The translations under genes and the position numbers were made by a program. Of a DNA stretch of 64,000 nucleotides, positions 48,536 through 58,300 are shown in pieces. The stretch's first letter is position 1. Every line of letters starts with the position of its first letter. The DNA comes from Trogon surrucura (Eukaryota > Chordata > Aves > Trogoniformes > Trogonidae), in the NCBI GenBank assembly GCA_020746105.1, contig CM036617.1:142255845-142319844 (forward strand). Reading direction: 5' to 3'. The notes below the pieces were generated by a model. The model did not search any database and had not been told where the DNA came from. It saw nothing but the letters and a program-made list of their open reading frames with translations.

Positions 48536-51500
48536 TTAAATACATGCTCAAAAGTAATTTGCTCTAAACCTGACCTACTCAAGTCAATCAAACCATAGCA
48601 GCTCCAGCCATGTTAAAAAAGTGCGACCTGGTATTGTTCTGCCCCTTTCACCTGACACATGTTCACTGAGCACATGATCAAGTCCATCTGTAGCTACTGC
48701 CAGGTGCCATCGGGGACATGTTTGTCAGCCAAGGTTGGTCAGCTCAGCCAATTCAAGCAAAGGCTCGTTCAGAGAAGTTGGCTGAGGGCAAGGGCAAGAG
48801 GGGCAATATAGGCAAGGGAAGCAAAAACTTGGTGTTTTCTTTGGGATATATTGGTAGAGTAGGAACTCTGAGACATGTCAGGATGATTCTGAGAGCTAGG
48901 GAGGAGGGAGCTGATGAGAGATTAAGGGTCTCTGCGCTTTGTTTTATACCTTTCTGAAACAGTACATTTTTATTTCCCCTGTACGGATGGGAAAGGCAGG
49001 CAGCCTGCCAGCTCCCAAAACCTTACTGCTTATTTTACCTGTTGCCTTGAAATAGCCCCACGAATGAGTTTGTGTTACCCAGGAGCGTGTTCTTGATTTA
49101 TGTCCAGTTAATAGAACACTTTTCGTGGTGTAGCCTTTGATCCCGTCAGTAACTTTTGTTCACATGAGCAGCCTCATTAAATACAAATCCTGTTAAATGC
49201 AAATACAAGGCTCATCAGCAGTTGCAACAATACTAGGAAATCCAATATGCTCAAACACAGTTGCAAAACACAAGTTAGTCGATACGATGCTGACTTAAGA
49301 TGGAGTGAGTAGTGCAGAGCAGGGCAAAGCACCGTGTTTGGTGACCTGACCCTTCACATGAAAACACAATGATATTTCTGAAAGTCGTCAAGGTCATTGT
49401 GGGCTGAGCCCTCTGACTCGATGAGAACGCGGATCCAGGTCGCCATGCAAGTGCTTCTTTTCGTCCTCAAGCGATGCAGAAACCTTGTTTGTGCCCTTGA
49501 ACAAGAAAAGGGTATCAGACTTAGATTAGCAAATGTTTTGAGTGCGAGCACAGCCCATGCCATAGAATCTGGGTCTGGACAAAACTGTTTAAAATTATTT
49601 TAAGTGTTGTGGAAGGCAACCAAGAAATACCAGAATGGCCAGCAACAGGCAGCAGGTTTTGGCTGGCTCCAATAGGTATGCGTATGCAGGCATATTTGTT
49701 TGTGTAGGCCAAAGGGAGGAAGCACGTTGCAAAATATCTTAAGAGCAAAAAATGACACTGAGCTGAAGCGGATTTTTAAACCTCTTGAGCACGAACAATA
49801 TGCTTTTCTACTAGACCAGTTGTGCATAGAGATCAATGTACACAATTAAAAGAAAAAGACTAATCCTGCTGTAAGTTCACCTCAAGTATTTCATGAATTT
49901 CACATGATCCACCCACTTTTTTCTGTACCTCTGCAATTACCATATCAACAGCAATAATTCTCGGTTGTTCAAGTGCCAGATACAACATGGCTCTCACATT
50001 CCTGAACATGGCATATTGTGCTCCTCTGTTTGTTTGTTGTTTTGGAACAAGATTAAATTTTATTCACTTGCGTACTGCATTGAACTTTAACCCACTCTTC
50101 GTCATCTTAATCAGTGATTTGTTTGTCTTGCTTTTTGGTTCTTCATTTTTTTATGTTTAGTTTAAATTCTGCATTAAATACGTGTTGTTTAAATGCCTTT
50201 TTGAACCATTCCTGGTTTTCCTGTTTTACCTTATTTGGAACTATTAATGATATACACGAAGTATAGGAGCACTTAACTGTTTTTTCTCCTTTGTACTAGC
50301 TAGAATATATGAAGTAACTCCTTTCCAACTGCAGCACGAGCATTTTCATGCAATATTTTAATTTGAAAGTAGTCTATTCCTTCAGCAATACAAATGTTTC
50401 ATAAGCACCTTTTCGAGATTTTGCCTACGTGGGAAAGTTAGTTTGGCTAGATAAAACTGCAACTTTTCTACGAGTGTATATGCACTGGACAAAAGCTGAT
50501 TATTCCAAATTAACTTACTACTTGAGAAGTTAATTTGCAATAGCTAAACAGGAAGAATTCCCATTGTAGATGTGACTTCAAGCATTTGTAACTACAGACG
50601 GAGCTTATCTTGCCACAAAGTAGAACATTTAGCAAATATGAGAGCAAACGCCATATCAACATTTAATTATACAGTGTATAGCAAGCAGTTGCTGATCAGG
50701 CTCCCAATGTGCTGTGCTTTGTTCAAACACTGATTAGATTTTAAAAATCAGCTTTCAAAGAGCTTTTATTTTAAACAGAATTTTCTTTGAATCATGCCAA
50801 CAAGGTGATCAATCACTGTATTCGTCAGCATATGCTGTTCCCATGTTTAACAGGTCTTTCAGAGCTTTAGCACATACAGCTTATTTCTCTAGTGTAAAGA
50901 AAATAAATATCTGGTATACTTTTGTCATAGTTTTATAAGCGACAATAAGATACAGAATATTGTGTAAATAAACATTTTTTGTCACTCCCTAGTGACAAAT
51001 AATTTAACTGACGGATATAAATGACAAGTTGAGGGTATTTTCTGTCTCGGTATTAACAGTGTCTAAAAACTGAAAGACAGAGATTTTCTTCTTGTATTTC
51101 CAGAAATGTTTCTTGAGTATAGGAAAACCTAATTTTTTTATTGATTCTGAAAAAAAAAAAAAAAGGGAGACTGAAAGACAGCTGTTCTTGCACAATCTTT
51201 TCCCCATAACAAATGAGTTAGCATCTCTATTAAAGCAATCGACATTTTGGTACATTTGGAAAACAAACAAAGAAGTATCTTAACTGCATCCTTGTCTTCA
51301 CATCTGCTCATGAGCTGATCTCAAAGGCTTTGGATCTGCAAAGACACCAGAAATGGACAGCAGGGCAATTTCACTAAAATGCTGAGTCTTGATACCAACA
51401 GGCTGCACGATTTATTCTTATTTCAAGCAGGCGTTCAGAGGAACAGACTTCCATTTGCCCAAATTAAAACATTTACAGTTCTAGAAAGAGAGAATAAACA

Positions 51501-52789
51501 CCTCTCTGGGATGTGTTGACATCACTGCAAATACCAGCACATGGCGAAAAAATCACCCCATGAGCTGTATCTCTTTTTTAGTCACACTGAGACAAATAAT
51601 GATTTTTAAACTATTGGCTGATCACTGAACCCAGTTTATTTATATGCCTCAAGTGTCTCTGGACCTCAGAAGCACAGCCTCTTTTTAATAGAAATAATTT
51701 GTTTGAGCAGGGAACTGCCAATAGTTATTGTGTTAGACTATTTCTGACAAGGTAGTGTTTCTGTGGTGTGCATCACCGTGGTTTAGCAATAAAACCATCA
51801 GGATGTTTCAGAGAATCACTTAGGAATGCTCACTTATTAGGAAAAACAGTAAGCTGCAGTTAGTGAGGTTGAGTTGGTCTAGTACATAGATCATCTGCCT
51901 TTACTTTAACCAAGGAAGTTTTACTTAAAATTCTTAATTCCCTTGTGAGTCTTTTGGGGTCAAAGTAGTGACCTGTTAGACAATATGAAAAAAAAGCCCC
52001 ACTGGTTCAGATCATGGGTCCATTTAGTTGAGTGTTTTGTCTCTGAGAGAGGCAGGAGGAAACACTTTTTAAGCAGAATATGTGAACTTGGCCTTTTTCT
52101 GTGCTCCACTCCTCTCATGCACCCCCACTATCCCAAACTGTTAGATTAGGGATGGTGGAGAATACATCTCTTTAGTGCTTCTTTATGAAGCATAGTCTGT
52201 CTAATCCTTTTGTGAATGTGTTGAACTCTCTGCCTTACAGTGTCCTATGGCAGTAAACTCCCAAGAGTTCACTATGTGCTCTGTAAAGTACTTCCTGCTA
52301 GCTATTAAAATCAGTTTAAAACATCATAATCTTGCGCCCTATGTATGTGCATACATACAATATTCAATTGAATTCACAGCTGTTTTTTCTGACAGACTCC
52401 CACTCAATTTGTATGGTCGCATTCATCCAGGAGGACAACATAACTATAGCAAAAAAAGCAGACTGAAACACATTTTTTGCATTGTTCTGTGCTAAAATAC
52501 GGAAGCTCTTAACTGTTTAGGCAGGGAATTTGTGCTTATCCTGGTCAGAATTTGAGAGCTCTGCTTCTTAAGTGACATAAAGCAGAATGGGTAGTGTGGG
52601 GTAATCTGGTGGAAGGAAAAGATGCAGCTGTATCTTTAATTTGCCAGTTGAAAGGATTCTGGCCTTTCTGTATCAGCACCAGGGCTCTGTCTAATCTCCT
52701 TCCTCCACTCATGTTGCAACAGAGGGTTGCCTAAGTGAGCTATGTTGGCTCTGTGCCACTCAATATTTCCCTTCACCAGGGAAACCCCC

Positions 52790-52810
52790 AGCTGGCTTTT
52801 AAAGCCAGCT
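52790..52810. repeat. 21-bp palindrome
   Basis: Arms AGCTGGCTTT and AAAGCCAGCT flank a single T. The pairing is perfect over 10 bp with almost no loop, so a dimeric protein-binding site or chance is more likely than a hairpin RNA. Confidence 0.75.
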
Positions 52811-53009
52811 TTATGGCCCCAGGATAGTGCCAAAGGTGGTATGAGGAGCCTCACCACCTTCTTCAAGAATTTGGAGGCAAAGATGGGGGAGGGGCTCACA
52901 GGAGGCAGCTTACACGGGCTCATAGCTGTTCCTTCCACTTTATTAGCTGATGCCTCTTGCTTAACATACAGACCATGCCTACTTTTTATTTTTTAAAATT
53001 TTATTTCAG

Positions 53010-53104
53010 GGGCAGAGTTGCAAGAACTGATACATCACTTTTGGACACGAGAGTACGAAGCAATGCGCAAACTGCCTTGTGTTCCACAACTGAAAAGCGC
53101 ATAA
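53010..53104 (+). CDS. Candidate terminal coding exon (30 codons plus stop)
   Basis: A T-rich acceptor (AAATTTTATTTCAG, ending 53,009) is followed, after two bases of a split codon, by an open frame. It reads AELQELIHHFWTREYEAMRK, then LPCVPQLKSA, and stops with TAA at 53,102-53,104. The composition (charged, amphipathic, a tryptophan, no low complexity) is coding-like. If real, this would close a plus-strand gene that ends about 0.6 kb before the next CpG island, perhaps one starting at the 35-kb island. No canonical AATAAA is visible in the next 600 bases, which counts against it. The family is unknown. Confidence 0.3.
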
Positions 53105-53754
53105 GCTTATAGCAAAGAAAAAGCTTATGAAAGTGCTTTGTCTCTGCCGTTCAGAAAGCATATCCCTCCAAGAGGAAGGTCTGTGATTCAGGGGGGAAAA
53201 TCCCATGACAAAGCCATTAGCCCTAACAATTGCATGTAAGAGAGATTAAGTCATGGGAAAGTCTTGTGAATAGAGTTGCACGTATAAAAAGGAACATGCA
53301 GCAACATGAAACATGCCTGGCTCCAGGTTTCACCGCGAACTCATAACACAGGCCACGCTTACGGAGTTGTTTGCTGGGGTACACGTGTCTTTTGGGCAAA
53401 AAAGGATTAATTTCAAGGGACTTTGAGGGGCGGGGAGGGCACGCATGCACGGCTTGACGTTGCATCAAAAGCATTCCCCACCAACCTGTTCTGGTACGTG
53501 TGGACATGAAAAGGAGAAGAACACTGGTCTTCTCTGAGGGGCTGCTTCTTCACCCTTGGGGTGGGTCAGGATCTCAGTCCCTGTACACCACGCACCGTCC
53601 AAGAGACCAGAAGACTGGGTGCAGGGCAAAGCAAAGCTCAAGAACTTAAATTTCTTGGGCTTGTGTGTTTTTAACGTGCGAGCCATTAAGCGGCTGCTCA
53701 GCTGGAACCTAAGCGGCTCCGTAAGGATGCACCAGCGGCTGCGGCGGGGCAGGG

Positions 53755-53771
53755 CGGCAGGCAGGCAGGCC
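53755..53771. repeat. (GGCA)n tract in the CpG island
   Basis: Three to four GGCA units run into CGGCCGG. Confidence 0.8.
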
Positions 53772-53911
53772 GGCCGGCTTGGGCGGGGGGGCGGAGGAGC
53801 AGGCGGCGCTGGTGGTGGTGACATCTACGGCAGGAAAGACTGGGGTTCAAGTTAGGGCCTGGAGCCCCAGAGAGCCTGTGAGAGTAAGAACGGACGGCCG
53901 CCCCACGGAAG

Positions 53912-53921
53912 ATGGTCACAG
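53912..53921 (+). other. Alternative first-exon candidate: ATG followed by a strong donor
   Basis: GGAAGATGG gives an ATG in good Kozak context. The donor CACAG|GTGAGC follows ten bases later. It lies upstream of the ACTACA cluster, so it would be an alternative start for the same plus-strand gene or for upstream transcription. AAGATGG also resembles a YY1 site, so the ATG may be incidental. Confidence 0.25.
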
Positions 53922-54017
53922 GTGAGCACCGCCACCGGCCTCAGCCGCCCTGCGCCACCCGTCCCGACGCGGTGCTGAGGCAGACACCAGGCCCTCCACG
54001 ACGGAACGACCAGGGCA

Positions 54018-54036
54018 GCCTCCTGGGAAATGTAGT
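54018..54036 (-). promoter_or_regulatory. ZNF143/THAP11-type motif 1
   Basis: Reads ACTACATTTCCCAGGAGGC on the minus strand. It keeps the ACTACA core and the TCCCAG half of the motif bound by ZNF143 and the THAP11/HCFC1 complex at vertebrate housekeeping promoters. Confidence 0.8.
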
Positions 54037-54097
54037 TCTCCCGCCCAGGGGGGCGGGAACCAATACCCGCGCCGCTCCCCACCTCTTCCCGCGTGGG

Positions 54098-54114
54098 TTG
54101 CTGGGAGTTGTAGT
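54098..54114 (-). promoter_or_regulatory. ZNF143/THAP11-type motif 2
   Basis: Reads ACTACAACTCCCAGCAA on the minus strand, the closest of the three to the family consensus. It lies 80 bp from motif 1 in the same orientation. Confidence 0.82.
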
Positions 54115-54166
54115 TCTTTCCCGGAGGCCACCTCGACAGTGACCAATGGCGGTGGGGCAGGGCGAG

Positions 54167-54185
54167 ACTACTCTTCCCAGCGGGC
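54167..54185 (+). promoter_or_regulatory. ZNF143/THAP11-type motif 3, opposite orientation
   Basis: Reads ACTACTCTTCCCAGCGGGC on the plus strand. ACTACT replaces ACTACA, so it is weaker. With motif 2 it brackets the second CCAAT box. Confidence 0.6.
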
Positions 54186-54252
54186 ACCGCGCTGCCGCCC
54201 CCTCGGCCGGCGGGGCGGGGCGGGCGGCTGTAAACAAACAGGGCGGCGGGGG

Positions 54253-54285
54253 ATGGCGGCGGCCGAGGGTCGCGCCGGGGTTTAA
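54253..54285 (+). other. Upstream mini-ORF, 10 codons, ending at a splice donor
   Basis: ATG at 54,253 opens MAAAEGRAGV and stops with TAA at 54,283-54,285. GTGAGT follows immediately at 54,286. If transcription starts upstream, this would be a short upstream ORF of the gene. If the donor is used, the first exon ends exactly at the stop and is non-coding. The ATG lies within a GGATGGCGGC element, so it may be only a regulatory motif. Confidence 0.35.
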
Positions 54286-54375
54286 GTGAGTGCCGGTGGC
54301 TGCCGGGGCGAGGGCGGGTGGTTCCGGTGCGCTCCCTGGCCAGGGGCGGTGTGGGGCTCGGGGCTGGCGGCACAC

Positions 54376-54390
54376 ATGGATGAGAGCAAG
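54376..54390 (+). CDS. Candidate first coding exon (MDESK) of an unidentified gene
   Basis: Just inside the 3' side of the CpG island, ATG GAT GAG AGC AAG is followed by the near-consensus donor AAG|GTAAGG at 54,391, leaving phase 0. Position +4 is G but -3 is C, so the Kozak context is moderate. A tiny first coding exon ending inside a CpG island is a common vertebrate layout. The promoter motifs lie 190-360 bp upstream, at the expected distance. Downstream plus-strand candidates at 58,223, 61,804, 62,045 and 63,625 can be read in a consistent phase from here. I cannot name the gene. Confidence 0.4.
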
Positions 54391-54640
54391 GTAAGGGGCC
54401 GCGGGGTCCGCCGAGGGGGGTGTCCTGGTGCCGGCTTGGAGCCGAGGGCAGGCGGTACACGGCAGTTGATCACCGGGGAACGGCGGGCGAGGGGAGCGCT
54501 CCCGCTAAAGGCTTTTGAAGTAGACTCCTGTGGGATCTCCTCCTGAAGGCCTCGGGTCGTCGCCGGCGGGAGGGAGGGGTGGTCGTCGCCGTGTGCCCAG
54601 CGCTTGGGTGCTGCTCCTGGTTTTTCCTTAAGGCTCCAAA

Positions 54641-55401
54641 AGATGGGTACAGGCCGGAGGTCTGCTCTGGTGCGGCCGATCGTGCTGCTGTAGCGCCTTG
54701 AACTTCTTAGATAAAAAGCCGCTGTGGACAAGCGGTGAGTTGCTGGGGTTGGAGCTTGGGTTGCAGCCTTGTCATGGGCACTGGTGCTTCGATTCTGCCT
54801 GCGTCCGCTTAGGAGAAGACAGCGGTGGCATCGCTGGAAGTACAGGTCTTCTGTGTAAGCAGAGCACAGCACCAGAAAATGCACAAGGAATGTCTCTTCT
54901 GCCTGCGCCAGGGTGCTCCTAAAGCAGGACCTGTAGGGCCCATGTGAGAACTGAGAAAGTACCTGCTGTGTCCGCTCAGTGCATTGTTTTGTAGCTGAAG
55001 CTCACAGCTGAGTTTGGGTGGTTCAGCTCACTGGAGTGGCAATTGTGGTAGCAGCCTGAGTTTTGTGCCAGAGGTAGCTGAAGTCCCCAGGAGTGAGCCC
55101 ACTCAAGGTGGGCTGTGAGGCAGCTGCCTTATGACTCCCAATGAATTCTGAGCTTGGCTTGACTGTTAAAACTTGTTGTGTGGTAATCACGTGCCTGTGG
55201 TACCTTGTTTGTTCTCAAGCTACCTGGTTTTTTTCTGCACTTGAATTTTACTAAAGCAAAATCACACTGCCTGTGCTGATCCACCTTAATTCAAAGGGGA
55301 GAAAAATACTCGATGTAATTTCTTAGGGAACAAATCTAAGAAACTTGGAAGTGATCAATAATTTGGCAGTACAGGAGACTCACAGAATGGATCATAAGGA
55401 T
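54641..55401. other. Probable first intron, unique sequence
   Basis: Downstream of the CpG island. T/G-rich + strand, no repeat recognised. Confidence 0.5.
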
Positions 55402-55800
55402 GTGAGTCTTATGAGGAAAGGCTGAGGGATCTGGGGCTGTTTAGCCTAGAGAAGAGGAGATTGAGGCGAGACCTCATCGTTCTCTATAACTACTGGAAAG
55501 GAGGTTGTAGTGTGGTGGGGGTTCCACTGTTCACCCTAGTGGTGAGTGGTAGGACAAGAGGAAAGGGCATTAAATTGCGCCAGGAAAGGTTCAGGTTGTA
55601 TATTAAGAAGAATTTCTTTCCTGAAAGGGTTGTCAGCCGTTGGAACGGGCTGCCCAGGGAGGTGGTTGAGTCATCATCCCTGGAGGTCCTGATGGGTGGA
55701 TGTTGCGTTGGGAGGCATCGTTTAGCCGCTTGATAGGGCTGGAACAAAGGCTGGACTCGATGATCTTCAAGGTCTCTTCTAGCTGAAACTGTTCTATGAA
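55402..55800 (+). mobile_element. CR1 LINE fragment
   Basis: Starts at GTCTTATGAGGAAAGGCTGA, homologous to the matching part of the longer copy at 16 kb, and ends GGACTCGATGATCTTCAAGG ... TTCTATGAA. Part of the ORF2 C-terminus remains readable, for example [18 protein letters not shown] in the frame 55,461-55,733, but it is cut short by a frame change. 5'-truncated, moderately diverged, sense with respect to the putative gene. Confidence 0.96.
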
Positions 55801-56580
55801 AGGTGCATGATGATTTGCCAATTTAACAGGTATACTATTTGGTTTTGTTTAGGCCGTGTCTGAAAGCCACGAAGGAGGGTGGGGAGAATCTGTATTGCTG
55901 AAGTCAACCTAATGCTCACAACTGTGAGAACTGCATGAAGGTTTATGTGATCAGAGCAGTAGTTTATAAGATCCAGAAGATTTAATTCTGGAGACACGTA
56001 TAGTTCATGAGTATTAGCTAATTTTTATTTCTTTTAATGTTAAGAACACTTAATTTCTCTTGTATCAGAATAAACTTATTTGTAACAGATAACTTCTAGA
56101 TTTTTCATGCGAAAAATAATTTTTGATCTATGGTGTCTTTTGGAGTCCTGGTAATCTGCCTGTTTTCTTAAACAGTTTTGGACATGGTTACTAAATAAAC
56201 TAAGTCTCTTCACCTGGTCAGTAAGACAAGTGTTTTGTTCCTTTTCCTTAGAAAAATTGGTGTCAAGTGAAGAAAGAGGGGGAAAAAAAGAAAAAACAAA
56301 CACCTGAATGGAGTATTTGCTCTTACGATCTTCAGTCTCAACTACAGTTTTTTAGTGTGATGTTTTTGTTTAAAACTTACTACTGAGATGCTTGTGAGGA
56401 CAGTGGCAGGGAAAAGGGTCCTGCCCAGAACTACTGGATATGGCTGTACCTAAGGAAATCTTTGAAAATCTTTGTTACTTCAGCAACTTTTTCATTAGGT
56501 AATAGTCTTGGGTGACATAGGATCCTTCTATCTTCTACTGAAAATAGCTGATATTAGTGAGTACCTGCTGCTCTGAAAAT
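55801..56580. other. Intron-like sequence between two CR1 copies
   Basis: AT-rich. No gene or repeat seen. Confidence 0.5.
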
Positions 56581-56976
56581 CATAGAATGATTTGAGCTTG
56601 AAGGAACCTCAAAAATGATCTAGTTCTGATCTCTCTGCCATGGCAGGGACATCTCCTGCTAGATCAGGTTGCTCAAGGCTCCATCCAGCCTGGCCTTGGA
56701 CACTGGCAGGAATGGAGCATCCACACCCTCCCTGGGCAGCCTGTTCCAGTGCCTCACCACCCTCGGGGTGGAGAACTTCATCCTTATATCTACTCTAAAC
56801 CTACGTGCTTCCAGCTTCCACCCATTACTCCTCATCCTATCACTACAGGCACTTGTAAAAAGTCCCTCCCCAGCCTTCATGTAGGCCCCCTTCAGGTAGG
56901 GGAAGGCCTCTGTAAGGTCTCCCAGAGCCTTCTCTGTTCCAGGCTGAACAATCCCAACTCTCTCAGCCTGCCCTCA
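56581..56976 (-). mobile_element. CR1 LINE fragment, minus orientation
   Basis: On the + strand it reads CATAGAATGATTTGAGCTTG, then GGTTGCTCAAGGCTCCATCC, GGGCAGCCTGTTCCAGTGCC and TCCAGGCTGAACAATCCC. On the minus strand a 73-codon remnant of the ORF2 C-terminus is still open ([20 protein letters not shown]), so it is only moderately old. It lies opposite in orientation to the CR1 780 bp upstream. Confidence 0.96.
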
Positions 56977-57320
56977 CTCTCTCAGCTTCACTGTAGTTGT
57001 TTTGAGGGGCTGCAATTCCTTTTAGGACAAGTTAAGGAGACTGCAGGTTGCCCCAGGGGTTTGGTGGCTCCATTCAAGAGATCCCATTTCTCTTGGGAGG
57101 GTTCTTCCCGTTGCCTGTTGCTGTGTCAGGATGAGACAAGCACTGTTTATGCTTTGTTCTATAGCCAGTGAGGTCTTACAGCTTGAGCCAGCGTGTCTTT
57201 GAAATCTTCTAAAAATTCCACTGAGTCACATTTTTCTCCTTACTGAAAGGGTCGGCATGCCTGATCAGAGAGTCTTATCTGTGAATTGAATGAGTGTGAT
57301 TGTGAAAGGAGTTCCCTTGT

Positions 57321-57338
57321 AAAAAAAAAAAAAAAAAA
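57321..57338. repeat. A18 homopolymer
   Basis: Eighteen consecutive A bases; no retrocopy body is recognised upstream. Confidence 0.9.
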
Positions 57339-58222
57339 GAGATAACTACATCACGTCAGTAGTGAAGTAATCGTTCTGTAGTGGCAGCCACCCGAGGTCA
57401 GTGTTCTGCTTCATCTACGTGGAATAAAGAATTTAGGATTGGTTTTGCAGGCTGTAATGTTTTCTCTAATGTTTAGTGCACTATGATTTAGTCTTAGGTG
57501 ATTTAAGAGAGCAGCTGAAAAATGGTTTATCTTAACATTCCTCAAAATGGGAAGGAAGTAGAAATAAAGGGAGAGATAGAATATGTGGGCATCATATCCA
57601 GAAAACTTTCATATTCAGTTTTAGACGATGTTCTTAAATTATTCACACAAAAAAAACCCCAACCAAACCTGAATTATGACCTTCTTTCTCCTATGGAGCT
57701 GCTCTGAAACTAAGGCTTGTTCAGATACTGGTCTCACTTCTCCTTGCTGTGGTTTGAGCTATTGATTGTGGAAGGGAAACAGTTTAGTGATGTAACTGTT
57801 CCTTGGCAATTAATCTCTGTTAAAATAACAGATGCACCTCTGAAATGTTTAGGCACAGGAGAAAGGAGAAATTGTGTCACTGTGATTTCAGCCTTTATGT
57901 GTGAAATTACTTGGCTAATTTACAAGACTACGTGTAACATTATACATTTATTATATACTTGAGAAGAAGGGGGGTTGTGTTAGGGTAAAAAGTATTTTCA
58001 CATTTGTGTTGGTTGATAAATAACTGTTAAAATACAATTTTACATAGCTGTACACTGCGATCTTTTCTGTTAGTTACAGAAGTTATAGGGTACACTCTGG
58101 CAATAATTATGTGAATAATTAACTTTTCATTCTCTGGGTAGAATGTGAAATAAAAAAAATTGAAACATTAGATCACTTTTTTTTTGTTATTCCAAAGAAA
58201 TAACGCTATTTTATTATTCCAG

Positions 58223-58300
58223 ACAAGCAAGCAAAATCCAAATGACCACCAGCACCGAAAAAGGTTGGGGTTGCTCTCTTATTACAAATATTCTCATCCT
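58223..58300 (+). CDS. Candidate second coding exon (78 nt), unidentified gene
   Basis: The acceptor ATTTTATTATTCCAG (ending 58,222) opens a phase-0 frame reading TSKQNPNDHQHRKRLGLL and ending YYKYSHP before the donor CCT|GTAAGG at 58,301. The 78-nt length keeps phase 0. A weaker alternative donor (GTTGGG at 58,264) would give a 41-nt exon. It joins in frame to the MDESK exon 3.8 kb upstream. The hydrophilic, basic start is coding-like. No domain is recognised. Confidence 0.35.

Larger units (their letters stand above)
48536..53689. other. AT-rich non-coding stretch ending in a candidate terminal exon
   Basis: No recognised repeats. It contains a 21-bp palindrome at 52,790-52,810 and a candidate last exon at 53,010-53,104. 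The + strand is T-rich in much of this stretch. Confidence 0.5.
53690..54640. promoter_or_regulatory. CpG-island promoter with ZNF143/THAP11-type motifs
   Basis: Dense CG dinucleotides surround a compact promoter. It has three ACTACA-type elements (54,018-54,036, 54,098-54,114, 54,167-54,185), CCAAT boxes at 54,060-54,064 and 54,143-54,147, GC boxes (54,051-54,057 and 54,208-54,225), a forkhead-like TGTAAACAAACA (54,229-54,240) and ATGGCGGC at 54,253, which resembles a YY1 site. Candidate first-exon donors on the plus strand are GTGAGC at 53,922, GTGAGT at 54,286 and GTAAGG at 54,391. This is a TATA-less housekeeping-type promoter. Open frames of up to 202 codons on the minus strand here are compositional. 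Confidence 0.88.

Noticed and set aside
53852-54884. Minus-strand frames of about 200 codons in the 54-kb CpG island
   Set aside because: Same compositional artefact. They run through the promoter motifs and lack recognisable domains or splice context.
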